Assembly: GCF_005503015.1 (NCBI RefSeq)
Contig: NZ_SCOL01000003.1
Span: forward strand, 200,174 to 264,173
DNA length: 64,000 nt
Direction of reading: 5' to 3'
Origin: Bacillus sp. E(2018)
GTDB lineage: Bacteria; Bacillota; Bacilli; Bacillales; Fictibacillaceae
Part shown: in pieces, positions 16,351 to 24,075 of the stretch
Position numbering within the stretch: the stretch's first letter is position 1
Layout: every line of letters begins with the position of its first letter
Program-made: the position numbers and the translations under genes
The notes under the pieces: generated by a model
Told to the model about the DNA's origin: nothing
Database searches by the model: none
What the model saw: only the letters and a program-made list of their open reading frames with translations

Positions 16351-16382
16351 TGAGAAGTACTTGAAAGTGGGGATGAACGTAT

Positions 16383-16604
16383 ATGCCAGCAATTGTGGGA
16401 TCTGTATCAGTAAACTCCATATCGAGCGGCAGCGTTTTTCATGTGGGAGACGTCCAGACCATATGCCCAGTTAGTTACGCAAAAACGTATGCAGGGGCGG
16501 GATCTTTTAATACAGGAGATAATCTTCGTTTGGAGAATGGCTATAATGTTACATTTACACAAGACCCTGATGTAAATGACAGCAATGCAGCAGCAAATTT
16601 TTAA
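16383..16604 (+). CDS. gerPA: Spore germination protein of the GerPA/GerPF family
   Basis: A 73-residue protein starting MPAIVGSVSVNSISSG and ending DPDVNDSNAAANF, the GerPA/GerPF signature, with a glycine-rich middle (YAGAGSFNTGDN). It is the first gene of the plus-strand gerP unit, the position occupied by gerPA in the classical operon. GerPA-F proteins act in the coat or outer spore layers of the mature spore so that nutrients reach inner-membrane receptors. Confidence 0.82.
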   Translation: MPAIVGSVSVNSISSGSVFHVGDVQTICPVSYAKTYAGAGSFNTGDNLRLENGYNVTFTQDPDVNDSNAAANF

Positions 16605-16659
16605 ACAACAAGCAAATTCCTTAGGTAGAAGGCATACATCTAACTAAGGAGCTGATTGT

Positions 16660-17286
16660 ATGAATGAAGAGAGCAACTATTACTTGAGCAAGCTTCAACA
16701 GATGATCCTCGATCAGAATGACAAGATAAGAGACTTAGAAGACCAGATAAAAGCTTTAAAGAAACAAGTGAGCGATCTATCGTCCCAACCTCAAAATGTA
16801 GAATATAAGTTTGATCAATTAAAGATAGAAAAACTCGAAGGTACCCTGCACATTGGACTTGGGTCTTCAGATGATAGCAAAGACTTGATCGAACAGTTCA
16901 ATATTGGTCAGAATACCCTTCAGATGCCAGGAAAGATGGAGCGTAGTACGATTGAAAATCCAAACTACCGAGAGATGATTCAAGTGATGGATGGCTTTTT
17001 TGAAAAAGAAGCTCCTGTTTATTTAAAGTCACTTGAAAGTAAAATGAACATTCCTTTAGATGAACCTTATCGAATCTTCATTTTAGAAGATGTACAGCGA
17101 CAAGTTCCAGGGAGAATCAAGCACTATCTCACAAAGTATGAACCGAAAGATGAGCGTGGCAGAAGGGATATCATTCAAAAAACAAAAGAGGATATCTATC
17201 GTGGTATCGAAACTTTTATTGTTCATTTACGAGATTCTAAGTCTACTGGAGGGGATGAGAGTGAAATTTTGCGTAACCAATCATGA
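16660..17286 (+). CDS. gerPC: Spore germination protein GerPC
   Basis: A 208-residue protein matching GerPC length (about 205). Residues 1-47 form a coiled coil (YYLSKLQQMILDQNDKIRDLEDQIKALKKQV seen in the heptads), followed by a mixed domain with EYKFDQLKIEKLEGTLHIGLG. It has a strong AAGGAG ribosome site. The stop lies inside gerPD (26-bp overlap), so the two are probably translationally coupled. Part of the mother-cell gerP set that makes the coat permeable to germinants. Confidence 0.88.
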   Translation: MNEESNYYLSKLQQMILDQNDKIRDLEDQIKALKKQVSDLSSQPQNVEYKFDQLKIEKLEGTLHIGLGSSDDSKDLIEQFNIGQNTLQMPGKMERSTIENPNYREMIQVMDGFFEKEAPVYLKSLESKMNIPLDEPYRIFILEDVQRQVPGRIKHYLTKYEPKDERGRRDIIQKTKEDIYRGIETFIVHLRDSKSTGGDESEILRNQS

Positions 17287-17431
17287 GTTATTTGTAGGAG
17301 AGATTCATATTATAGGTGTAGGTTTATCGTCAGTCGTATTGATCGGAGATACAGATTGTATCAGTCTAGGATCTGCTTTTGACACACCTCCGGAATCTTT
17401 AGTCTTAGGTACATCACTTGTTCCACTATAG
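17261..17431 (+). CDS. gerPD: Spore germination protein GerPD
   Basis: A 56-residue protein; MKFCVTNHELFVGEIHIIGV aligns with the known GerPD start and FDTPPESL near the end is a family hallmark. The GTG at 17261 is preferred because GGAGG is 7 nt upstream and the alignment starts here; ATG 17255 touches the ribosome site. It overlaps the gerPC end by 26 bp. Role within the GerP system is shared with its neighbours; no separate activity is known. Confidence 0.85.
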   Translation: MKFCVTNHELFVGEIHIIGVGLSSVVLIGDTDCISLGSAFDTPPESLVLGTSLVPL

Positions 17432-17440
17432 AGGTGTATA

Positions 17441-17836
17441 ATGTATCGAACATCTGTCGTTGACTGTGTCATTTTAAATTCTCTTGCGAACTCAGGTGTC
17501 CTGCAAACAGGAGATACTGACAAGATCAATAGTTTTTCTGCAGCTCTTGCTATCCAGAGAGAAAGTACAAAGTTTGGAACGTTCAATGTTCCATACAGCA
17601 AATATAAAGTTTTTTCACAGCCGGTATTAGTTCCAGTTTGTCCGGTGTATAAGATTAAACAAACGTATCATGCGAACCCATATATCAGAGTTGGGAAAAT
17701 AGATATTCTTGGGGTGTCGAGTTCATCGATCCTTCATATTGGCTCAGTCCATGATATAAAACTTCAATCTCGTGTTAAGCATGTTCGTAATTTCTTAACG
17801 AATCCTAATCCGGAAAGTGAGGAGGAGGAAACATGA
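17441..17836 (+). CDS. gerPE: Spore germination protein GerPE
   Basis: A 131-residue protein, the normal length of GerPE, starting MYRTSVVDCVILNSLANSG with the repeated GDTDKI / ISVxDILGVSSSSILHIGS-type beta motifs that GerPE shares with GerPB and GerPD. GAGGTG precedes ATG 17441. The stop overlaps the gerPB start (ATGA), giving translational coupling. In classical operons gerPF follows gerPE; here gerPB does. Confidence 0.85.
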   Translation: MYRTSVVDCVILNSLANSGVLQTGDTDKINSFSAALAIQRESTKFGTFNVPYSKYKVFSQPVLVPVCPVYKIKQTYHANPYIRVGKIDILGVSSSSILHIGSVHDIKLQSRVKHVRNFLTNPNPESEEEET

Positions 17837-18036
17837 ACCTTTTTGTTAGTCAGACGATTGTTATTCAACAGATAAGAGTGGATGGCATACAAAACTCATC
17901 TGTGCTCCAAATAGGAAGCGCCGGGGTTATACAGCCGATTTCGCAATTATTTAACACAGGCGGTTTTACAGGTCCTGCCCCTCAGATTCCGGATCCGGAT
18001 ACTGCTCCTTCTGTTCCTTTAGGGCCGCCTTCATAA
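17833..18036 (+). CDS. gerPB: Spore germination protein GerPB
   Basis: A 67-residue protein starting MNLFVSQTIVIQQIRVDGI, with NSSVLQIGSAGVIQPISQLFNTGGF, the GerPB pattern, and a proline-rich tail. In B. subtilis and B. cereus gerPB is the second gene; here it has moved to the fifth place, after gerPE, with which it overlaps by 4 bp. GGAGGAGG is the ribosome site. The tail is slightly shorter than in classical GerPB (about 77 residues). Confidence 0.82.
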   Translation: MNLFVSQTIVIQQIRVDGIQNSSVLQIGSAGVIQPISQLFNTGGFTGPAPQIPDPDTAPSVPLGPPS

Positions 18037-18048
18037 GAGGTGATTGAA

Positions 18049-18495
18049 TTGGACACTTGGAAACAAATGATGGACTGGAAAAGGATGGCCGAAGAATATT
18101 TTGGTGATCAGTTCTTTACACCGAATCAAAATCAAAGATCGAATAACAATCAAAATAATGAGAGTCCTCTTTGCAACATCTATGACACACCACAGGAAAT
18201 TTGCTGTGTTTTGGCACTGCCTGGTTTGAATCGAACAGAGGATGTTGAAGTGATGGTTGACCCGTTTAAGCTGACTGTACAAGGAAAGCTATCATTAACG
18301 TTAGATTCCTATCATTTAAGTTCAGAGGAATTCCAGCTAGGGGCATTTAATCGAGAGATTCATTTGCCAGAAAAGGTTCTTCAAGAGCCTGTGCAGGCTT
18401 TTTATCGAAAAGGGTTATTATTCATTCGCTTATTAAAAGATACACGACCTGGAGCGAATCAGCGAAAGGTAAACTTAAACTGGGTGCAGGAATAG
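18049..18495 (+). CDS. Hsp20-like spore-coat protein (CotP/CotM type)
   Basis: A 148-residue protein with a diverged alpha-crystallin domain (about 45-140): NIYDTPQEICCVLALPGLNRTEDVEV, then LTVQGKL and AFYRKGLLFIRLLKD. The N-terminal part is Q/N-rich. TTG 18049 is chosen because AGAGGTG lies 6-7 nt before it; the GTG inside that site (18040) is unlikely. Last gene of the plus-strand gerP unit, 12 bp after gerPB, mirroring the Hsp20 gene of the opposite unit. A coat-chaperone role is inferred. Confidence 0.75.
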   Translation: MDTWKQMMDWKRMAEEYFGDQFFTPNQNQRSNNNQNNESPLCNIYDTPQEICCVLALPGLNRTEDVEVMVDPFKLTVQGKLSLTLDSYHLSSEEFQLGAFNREIHLPEKVLQEPVQAFYRKGLLFIRLLKDTRPGANQRKVNLNWVQE

Positions 18496-18506
18496 TGAGC
18501 GTGTTC

Positions 18507-18536
18507 TTGACGGCTAGATATGAACTACCTTACAAT
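18507..18536 (+). promoter_or_regulatory. Predicted promoter of the ABC-F leader
   Basis: TTGACG (18507-18512), 18-bp spacer, TACAAT (18531-18536), giving a leader of about 190 nt before the ABC-F gene. Confidence 0.6.
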
Positions 18537-18560
18537 ATAGGAAAACAACGGAAGGAACAG

Positions 18561-18590
18561 GTGTATACGTCCAATGCGCAATTAATCTGA
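18561..18590 (+). CDS. Possible 9-residue leader peptide
   Basis: GTG start after GGAAGGAAC, encoding MYTSNAQLI, in the leader of an ABC-F ribosome-protection gene. Such genes are often controlled by ribosome stalling on a short leader peptide. The coding call rests only on the ribosome site, position and context, so it is tentative. Confidence 0.3.
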   Translation: MYTSNAQLI

Positions 18591-18639
18591 TTTTAGCCAT
18601 TTACTTGAATAGAAAAAGTAGAACGCTAGATAGGATTTC

Positions 18640-18728
18640 TCTGCCCATTTTTAGGACTTCATTACAGGCCTGTTTTTTTGTGATACTTATTTTGGCTTGG
18701 GCAGACCTCTCTAGTTAATAGGGGAGGT
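18640..18728 (+). promoter_or_regulatory. Structured leader able to hide the ABC-F ribosome site
   Basis: TCTGCCC (18640-18646) can pair with GGGCAGA (18699-18705), and ACCTCTC (18705-18711) can pair with GGGAGGT (18722-18728), which is the ribosome site of the ABC-F gene. ACAGGCCTG followed by seven T (18664-18679) looks like part of an attenuator. Regulation by translation of the leader is inferred. Confidence 0.45.
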
Positions 18729-18734
18729 TTTTTT

Positions 18735-20372
18735 ATGCTTTTATTAGAAGCGAAGCATTTAGAAAAATCGTATGATGGAAAATTAATTTTAAAGCAAACA
18801 GAACATCTGCAACTTTTTGCTAACGACCGAGTAGGTCTTGTTGGTTTGAATGGTACTGGAAAGTCAACGTTTCTCAAATTACTCGCTGAAACTGAGGATA
18901 GAGATACAGGGTCCGTGCAGCATTACGGAACATTAGCCATCGTAAATCAGTTTGACCAAGAAGAGCAACGTATTACTTCTAAAAGTGAAGCCGCTTGGAA
19001 GCTTCAAGGTAAAAAGTATGACACAATGAGCGGTGGTGAAAGAACGCGTTCCCAAATTGCCGCTGCTCTAGAACAAGATCCAGATATCCTTATCTTAGAT
19101 GAACCAACGTCTCATCTTGATGTCGAAGGAATGGATCAATTGGCAGAAGTGCTTCAACATTTTAAAGGAGCCCTATTGCTTGTCTCTCATGACCGTGTAT
19201 TTCTAGATACGGTATGTACGAAGATCATCGAGATCGATCAACAAACGTTCACAACATATCCAGGAAACTACTCAGATTATTTCATTCAAAAAGATCAACA
19301 ACTCAAGCGAAAACATCTTGAATATGAACAGTATATTAAAGAAAAACATAGGCTAGAGAAAACAGCTAAGGAAAAAGCATCAAAAGCGAAAGAAATGAAG
19401 AACAAACCGGCACGCATGTCTTATAGTGAAGCGAAGCTAGGAAAAGGAAAACTTCAAAATGCAAAGCGTTCACTTGAAAAAAAATCGAAAGTAATCGAAA
19501 AAAGAATTGAAATGCTCGATAAAAAAGAAAAGCCAAAGAAGCAACAAAACGTGGAATTCGATATACAACGATTCTCTAGAATTCATGGAAAACAAGTTCT
19601 AGCTGTTAAAGAGCTTTCTTTAGGATTTGATGGAAAAAAACTGTTTCAAAATCTTACGTTCTCTATAAAACCGGGGATGAAGATCGTTTTGACAGGTAAA
19701 AACGGAACAGGAAAATCTACCTTGCTGCAAGAAATCTATAACGGAAATGAAGCGATTGAAAAATCCAATCAGCTTAAAATAGGCTACTTTCATCAACATC
19801 TTAATATTCTAGATCCACAAAAAAGTATTCTTGAGAACGTGATGGAAGAAAGTCTATATGAAGAAACATGGGTAAGAACAATCTTGGCAAGAATGTTGTT
19901 TAAACGTGAGGATGTTTTTAAACGAGTAGAAGTCTTAAGTGGCGGCGAAAAGATGAAGACCGCTTTAGCCAAACTTTTCTTAAGTGACTTCAATGTATTA
20001 TTGTTAGATGAACCTTCCAATTACTTGGATTTATTTACAAGAGAAGCGTTAGAAGAAGTCTTGGTAGCCTATCCTGGTACGTTTATCATAGCAACACATG
20101 ACAGACGTTTAATGGAAAAGACGGCTACACACGTTTTAGAGCTGCAGCCACCTAAGGCATACTGGTTCGAAGGAAACTATACAGAGTTTAAGAAACGACG
20201 AAGCGAAACTCAAAACGAGCAGGATCACGATGGTGATGAGTTGTTAAAGCTGGAGTTTGAGATGACGGAATTGATCAGTCAGCTTTCCACCTGCTCAGAT
20301 ATCACTAAAAAAGGTGAGCTCGACCAGCGATATAATGAGTTGCTGCATAGAATAAAAAAGTTAAGGTCATAA
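18735..20372 (+). CDS. ABC-F ribosomal protection protein (VmlR/Vga-like)
   Basis: Cytoplasmic ATPase with two ABC domains and no membrane segment, 545 residues, close in length and layout to VmlR. Domain 1: Walker A GLNGTGKS, signature MSGGERTR, Walker B ILILDEPTSHLD; a basic helical interdomain linker (about 185-270) that would reach the peptidyl-transferase centre; domain 2: GKNGTGKST, LSGGEKMK, LLLDEPSNYLD. Antibiotic-resistance ABC-F proteins eject lincosamides, streptogramins and pleuromutilins from ribosomes; a housekeeping role is the alternative. The long structured leader favours drug-inducible expression. Confidence 0.85.
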   Translation: MLLLEAKHLEKSYDGKLILKQTEHLQLFANDRVGLVGLNGTGKSTFLKLLAETEDRDTGSVQHYGTLAIVNQFDQEEQRITSKSEAAWKLQGKKYDTMSGGERTRSQIAAALEQDPDILILDEPTSHLDVEGMDQLAEVLQHFKGALLLVSHDRVFLDTVCTKIIEIDQQTFTTYPGNYSDYFIQKDQQLKRKHLEYEQYIKEKHRLEKTAKEKASKAKEMKNKPARMSYSEAKLGKGKLQNAKRSLEKKSKVIEKRIEMLDKKEKPKKQQNVEFDIQRFSRIHGKQVLAVKELSLGFDGKKLFQNLTFSIKPGMKIVLTGKNGTGKSTLLQEIYNGNEAIEKSNQLKIGYFHQHLNILDPQKSILENVMEESLYEETWVRTILARMLFKREDVFKRVEVLSGGEKMKTALAKLFLSDFNVLLLDEPSNYLDLFTREALEEVLVAYPGTFIIATHDRRLMEKTATHVLELQPPKAYWFEGNYTEFKKRRSETQNEQDHDGDELLKLEFEMTELISQLSTCSDITKKGELDQRYNELLHRIKKLRS

Positions 20373-20376
20373 AAAA

Positions 20377-20402
20377 AGAGCCGTTCAAATGAGAACGGCT
20401 CT
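20377..20402. terminator. Bidirectional terminator
   Basis: AGAGCCGTTC and GAACGGCTCT form a perfect 10-bp stem with a 6-nt loop. It separates the ABC-F gene from the convergent small gene, whose stop codon (20401-20403) overlaps the stem. Confidence 0.85.
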
Positions 20403-20583
20403 ACTTGTTTTTATCTACTTTTATTGGTGGTTCTTCTTGATCATCAATTCCTGAATCATAACCGATCTGATTTAGATCCTTTTCGTCAGCTACTGTACCT
20501 CCGGCCATTCCTTCGTTCATCATTCGGTCAACGTCTAAGTATAAATCTTTCTTACCTTCATTTTCTTTATCTCTTTTTGCCAT
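20401..20583 (-). CDS. Small acidic hydrophilic protein, unknown
   Basis: A 60-residue charged protein starting MAKRDKENEGKKDLYLDVDRMMNEGMAGG and continuing with an acidic stretch (GYDSGIDDQEEPP). No membrane segment or cysteine. It has AAAGGCTGAT before the ATG and ends at a shared terminator. The composition is like small Bacillus spore or stress proteins, but no family is recognised. Confidence 0.6.
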   Translation of the reverse strand: MAKRDKENEGKKDLYLDVDRMMNEGMAGGTVADEKDLNQIGYDSGIDDQEEPPIKVDKNK

Positions 20584-20736
20584 GTTAATCAGCCTTTCTG
20601 TTTGAACTAGTATTAGAATGTCCCAATTTGAAACTTATTTGCAGCTAAGCCGTATAAAATCACAAGTGTAAATCGAATTTATATAGATTCAATAAAGATA
20701 AATAAAGATAAATTCTAAAGAAATGAGGAGATCGGA

Positions 20737-21180
20737 ATGAAAAAGACAATATTGGCTGTACTTTTATCGTTTAGTGTTCTTACAGGGTGTTCAGCGGTGG
20801 AAGACGTAACGAACGGAATTAATTATGTACCTGAAGCAACTGAATATATAAACGAAGTGCAACAATTTTCAAAAGAGATTCCTTCGTTAGCAGAGAAAGC
20901 TGTCTCAGATCAAAATGCACGTGTTGAGTTAGAAAAGGCACTTGAAGAAATGAATACTACGATTGAAGAATTTAATGAATTATCCCCACCTTCTGTATTT
21001 GAAGATATTCATAATCAGGTGATGGAACATAATCAAACGTTCCAAGATGGAATTGATAAGTACCTAACAGCTGTAGAGAACGGAGAACTAACTCCTGACT
21101 TTTTGGAACAGAGTGGGTTGTTAGATGATGTCAAAGTATACACTGACTTATTAAACGATATTAAGCAATTAGGCGAGTAA
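20737..21180 (+). CDS. Predicted lipoprotein (DUF6376-like)
   Basis: A 147-residue exported lipoprotein. The signal peptide MKKTILAVLLSFSVLTGC ends in a lipobox with Cys18, to be lipidated and anchored outside the membrane. The mature part is acidic and helical (EYINEVQQFSKEIPSLAEKA, LEKALEEMNTTIEEFNELSPP). It resembles small Bacillus lipoproteins of DUF6376; function unknown. AGGAGATCGG precedes the ATG. Confidence 0.78.
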   Translation: MKKTILAVLLSFSVLTGCSAVEDVTNGINYVPEATEYINEVQQFSKEIPSLAEKAVSDQNARVELEKALEEMNTTIEEFNELSPPSVFEDIHNQVMEHNQTFQDGIDKYLTAVENGELTPDFLEQSGLLDDVKVYTDLLNDIKQLGE

Positions 21181-21282
21181 TACTTTTTTCTTACTTTTGC
21201 CCATTTATTTAAAATTTCATGTTACATTTCGACTAAATTCGGGAATATGACAATGAGATAATTGGTGAGGGTGGGTAAAAGA

Positions 21283-21435
21283 ATGGACGACTATCATATT
21301 AAGATTGAAGATTATATGCAGCTATTGAAGAAAAGATACAAAAAGGGAAGACTTCAGGCGAAACAATATCGAAAACGATTAGAGCTCATTCATCTCTGGC
21401 ACATGCGAGGCGTGGTTAAAGTGCCAAAGGAATAA
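21283..21435 (+). CDS. Small basic protein, unknown
   Basis: A 50-codon frame starting MDDYHIKIEDYMQLLKKRYK and rich in Lys, Arg and aromatic residues (RYKKGRLQAKQYRKRLELIHLWHMRG). A GGTGAGGGTGGG ribosome site lies just before it. It occupies most of the space between the lipoprotein gene and the next membrane-protein gene, on the same strand. No family recognised. Confidence 0.55.
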   Translation: MDDYHIKIEDYMQLLKKRYKKGRLQAKQYRKRLELIHLWHMRGVVKVPKE

Positions 21436-21497
21436 CTTGAAAATAACCAGTCTTTGACGATAAATGTATAAACACGACTAGTCTTGGCAGGTGCAAC

Positions 21498-22145
21498 ATG
21501 AATTTAATAAATAATTCGTTCAAAAAAGCTAGGCATACTAAATTTGATTATTTCTATCATATTGTTTTTGCCGTTCTATTCTGTTTATACAGTTTCCTTA
21601 TGCTTTTTTCCAGCAAATTGCTGGGTTTTTTGTTTTTTGTTTATGGACTACTCTTATTAGGACATACCGTATGGAAGGGAATTCGAACACGTTATTCCAT
21701 ACCTTATATCTTGTTCGGACTAACCATACTTTTTTTTAGCAGATTGTTTTGGTTAGAAGCATTTTCCGTATTGCCTGTATTCTTTTATGAAATTTTCCAG
21801 ATCGGATTTTTCCTTGGTATCGTCATTGGGATATGTTTACTTTATGGCCTAATGTTTAAAGGAGCACCTTTAGCTAACAAACTTCAAACCCACGGTGTTC
21901 ATAGCATGTACTTTATTACAGGAAGTCTCTTACTTCCGTATACATGGATCTTTAGCTATGGGGCAGTCATGCAAGGAAATGATAGCAGTCTCATATGGGC
22001 ATTGCTTATCCTTCTGCTATGGGGGACGTTATATTTTGTACAACTGGTTACTTATCACAATAAAATCATGCAAGTAGCATTGTTTGCAATAAATATAGGT
22101 ATAGGATGCTGGACGATATACAGATGGACAAACATTTTGACATAA
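21498..22145 (+). CDS. Multi-pass membrane protein, unknown
   Basis: A 215-residue protein with about seven hydrophobic segments (for example VFAVLFCLYSFLMLF, LLGFLFFVYGLLLLG, IGFFLGIVIGICLLYG, IWALLILLLWGTLYF) and short polar loops. No catalytic motif or recognised family. AGGTG precedes the ATG. Followed by a large bidirectional terminator. Confidence 0.7.
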   Translation: MNLINNSFKKARHTKFDYFYHIVFAVLFCLYSFLMLFSSKLLGFLFFVYGLLLLGHTVWKGIRTRYSIPYILFGLTILFFSRLFWLEAFSVLPVFFYEIFQIGFFLGIVIGICLLYGLMFKGAPLANKLQTHGVHSMYFITGSLLLPYTWIFSYGAVMQGNDSSLIWALLILLLWGTLYFVQLVTYHNKIMQVALFAINIGIGCWTIYRWTNILT

Positions 22146-22146
22146 G

Positions 22147-22225
22147 AAAAAAGAAGCCTTTTTTGAACTGCACCCCTTAGAATGTGTCTAAGGGGTGCAG
22201 TTCACTTTTGAGGGCTTCTTTTTTT
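22147..22225. terminator. Nested bidirectional terminator
   Basis: An outer AAGAAGCC/GGCTTCTT helix with flanking A and T runs encloses a perfect 17-bp hairpin (22165-22181 with 22187-22203). It ends both the membrane-protein gene and the convergent BI-1 gene. Confidence 0.85.
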
Positions 22226-22955
22226 AGTTTCTTCTTAATTTAGCAAGTAGATGTAAAATTTCAAAGTACAGCCAGATTAACGTAACCATAAGTCCGAAGG
22301 CACCGTACCATTCCATGTATTTAGGCGCCCCACGATCTGCTCCATATTCAATAAAATCAAAATCCAAAACTAAATTAAGTGCAGCAATCACTACAATAAA
22401 TAGGGAAATTCCAATCCCGATCGGACCTGTGCTGTGTAGATAAGGAACACTCATTCCGAAAAAACCTAAAATAAAACTGGTGAGATAAACAAGCATGATT
22501 CCCATAGTCGCTGAAAAAACAATCAATCGGAAATTCTGAGTCACTTTTATGATCCTAAACATATATGCGAGTAACAAGGCAAACAACGTTCCAAAAGTTA
22601 AAGCAACAGCTTGTAATGTAATACCATTAAATTGAGCCTCATAGTTGGCTGATATTCCACCTACCGCAAGACCTTCCAGTGCGGCATATACCGGTGCAAG
22701 TAATGGTGCTGTTTTAGGTACGAATGCAACGATTAATGCCGTGACCAAGCCTCCGACCAAACCAATCACGATTAAATGACCGATCGGGTTACCTAAGTTG
22801 TATTGATACCAAGAAAATATTGCAGATGCCATCAAGATAAGCAGAAGAATAAACGTTTTGTTTACTGTTCCTGATAAAGTCATTTTCTTGCTAAAAGACG
22901 TCCCCCTGAATTTATCAAAAGTAGAGCCTTTTAAAGCAGGATTCGCACTTCTCAA
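22224..22955 (-). CDS. Bax inhibitor-1/YccA family membrane protein
   Basis: A 243-residue membrane protein with seven predicted segments. After a polar N terminus (RSANPALKGSTFDKFRGTS), which is typical of the YccA branch, come TM1 (FILLLILMASAIFSWYQY) and the rest; FDFIEYGADRGAPKYMEWY and LIWLYFEILHLLAKLR close the protein, with the conserved acidic residues of BI-1 calcium or proton leak channels. TTG 22955 has AAGGAGGG at 8-nt spacing. Physiological role in Bacillus is unclear. Confidence 0.85.
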   Translation of the reverse strand: MRSANPALKGSTFDKFRGTSFSKKMTLSGTVNKTFILLLILMASAIFSWYQYNLGNPIGHLIVIGLVGGLVTALIVAFVPKTAPLLAPVYAALEGLAVGGISANYEAQFNGITLQAVALTFGTLFALLLAYMFRIIKVTQNFRLIVFSATMGIMLVYLTSFILGFFGMSVPYLHSTGPIGIGISLFIVVIAALNLVLDFDFIEYGADRGAPKYMEWYGAFGLMVTLIWLYFEILHLLAKLRRN

Positions 22956-23165
22956 GTAAAATCCCTCCTTCTTTTCATACTTAAAGTACGTGCAAGCAAC
23001 ATCAAAGTTTCATTCGTTATAATAACTGGCCACGTTAACAATCATTATAAGGGTATTTCCTATTGAAGAAAAAAGAATTAGGGAATATTGACTATTTTAG
23101 ACAAAGACCGACAAAAATTTAACGATATGGAAGTATTATATAGTTGAAAGAAGGGAGGTGAATGT

Positions 23166-24017
23166 ATGCGTATATTAAACCTCATTATGCAGGGGTTAAT
23201 CGCGGGTGCCGTCCTTTTTATTCCTGCAGAAGTGTTTGCAGAGAAAGAAGATGCGGAGAAACGGAATCAAAATGCTGAGCGAAACAATCAGCAAGTCGTA
23301 CAGCAAGACAAAGTGACAGATCGTGTTCCTGTGCAAGCAATAAAACCAGTAGGAACAGCGTTGAAAACAAAGCCGACTGAGAGTAAGGATAAAGCGGAGT
23401 TGAATAAATCTCAACCTAAGGATTCTGAAAAACGATCTGAAACAAAGCTGCACAAACAAGTTCCGATTTCTAAACAGAAAAGTTCTCAAAATGCAAACTA
23501 CCGAAGCGGGGTAAAAAAATCAGATCCTAACCGACAAACTAAAGAACTTGTCCCGATGAAGAAGACTGAAAAAGTGAATCAGGCAGAGCGTTCTGATTTA
23601 AAAAAGGCTGAATCATCAAGTGCTATACATAGAAAAACAGTGATAAACAAATCCGTTTCAATAAAAGAATCGGTAAAGGTACTTAAAAAGAACTCTGCTC
23701 CATTAAAAGAGAATGTTAGTCAACCACCAATGGAAGAGGGTTTTTCTCCTTTATCAAATAAGGAGTCTTCAAAAGTACCAACACATCCTGTTTCAAAGGT
23801 AATTCCTGCAACTACAGGACAAGGATCTCCCTCATCAACAAACCATACGGATGGTGGGGCCGGAACAACGTCATTAGCTAACTTTAAAGCTAGCTTAATG
23901 TTGCCGATTATCTTTGAAGATGGAGAAAAGGTTTCTGTGTATTTTGGCAGAATGGACCTCTTAAGAAGTCAGTGGGTGAACGCACCGCCAGGAAGACCAC
24001 CGGAAAGCGCTCTTTAA
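23166..24017 (+). CDS. Secreted Lys/Ser-rich low-complexity protein, unknown
   Basis: A 283-residue protein with a signal peptide (MRILNLIMQGLIAGAVLFIPAEVFA, cleavage after AEVFA), then a long disordered region rich in K, S, E, Q and N (about 27-230), and a short conserved-looking C terminus: FGRMDLLRSQWVNAPPGRPP. The strongly basic tail may bind wall polymers. GGGAGGTG is the ribosome site. It precedes, 58 bp apart and on the same strand, a second secreted low-complexity protein of opposite charge. Confidence 0.6.
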   Translation: MRILNLIMQGLIAGAVLFIPAEVFAEKEDAEKRNQNAERNNQQVVQQDKVTDRVPVQAIKPVGTALKTKPTESKDKAELNKSQPKDSEKRSETKLHKQVPISKQKSSQNANYRSGVKKSDPNRQTKELVPMKKTEKVNQAERSDLKKAESSSAIHRKTVINKSVSIKESVKVLKKNSAPLKENVSQPPMEEGFSPLSNKESSKVPTHPVSKVIPATTGQGSPSSTNHTDGGAGTTSLANFKASLMLPIIFEDGEKVSVYFGRMDLLRSQWVNAPPGRPPESAL

Positions 24018-24075
24018 TTTTTCAAGAAGATTGTGATGAAACCAACTATCTGAAAATTTAAGGAGCGAATTTAAA

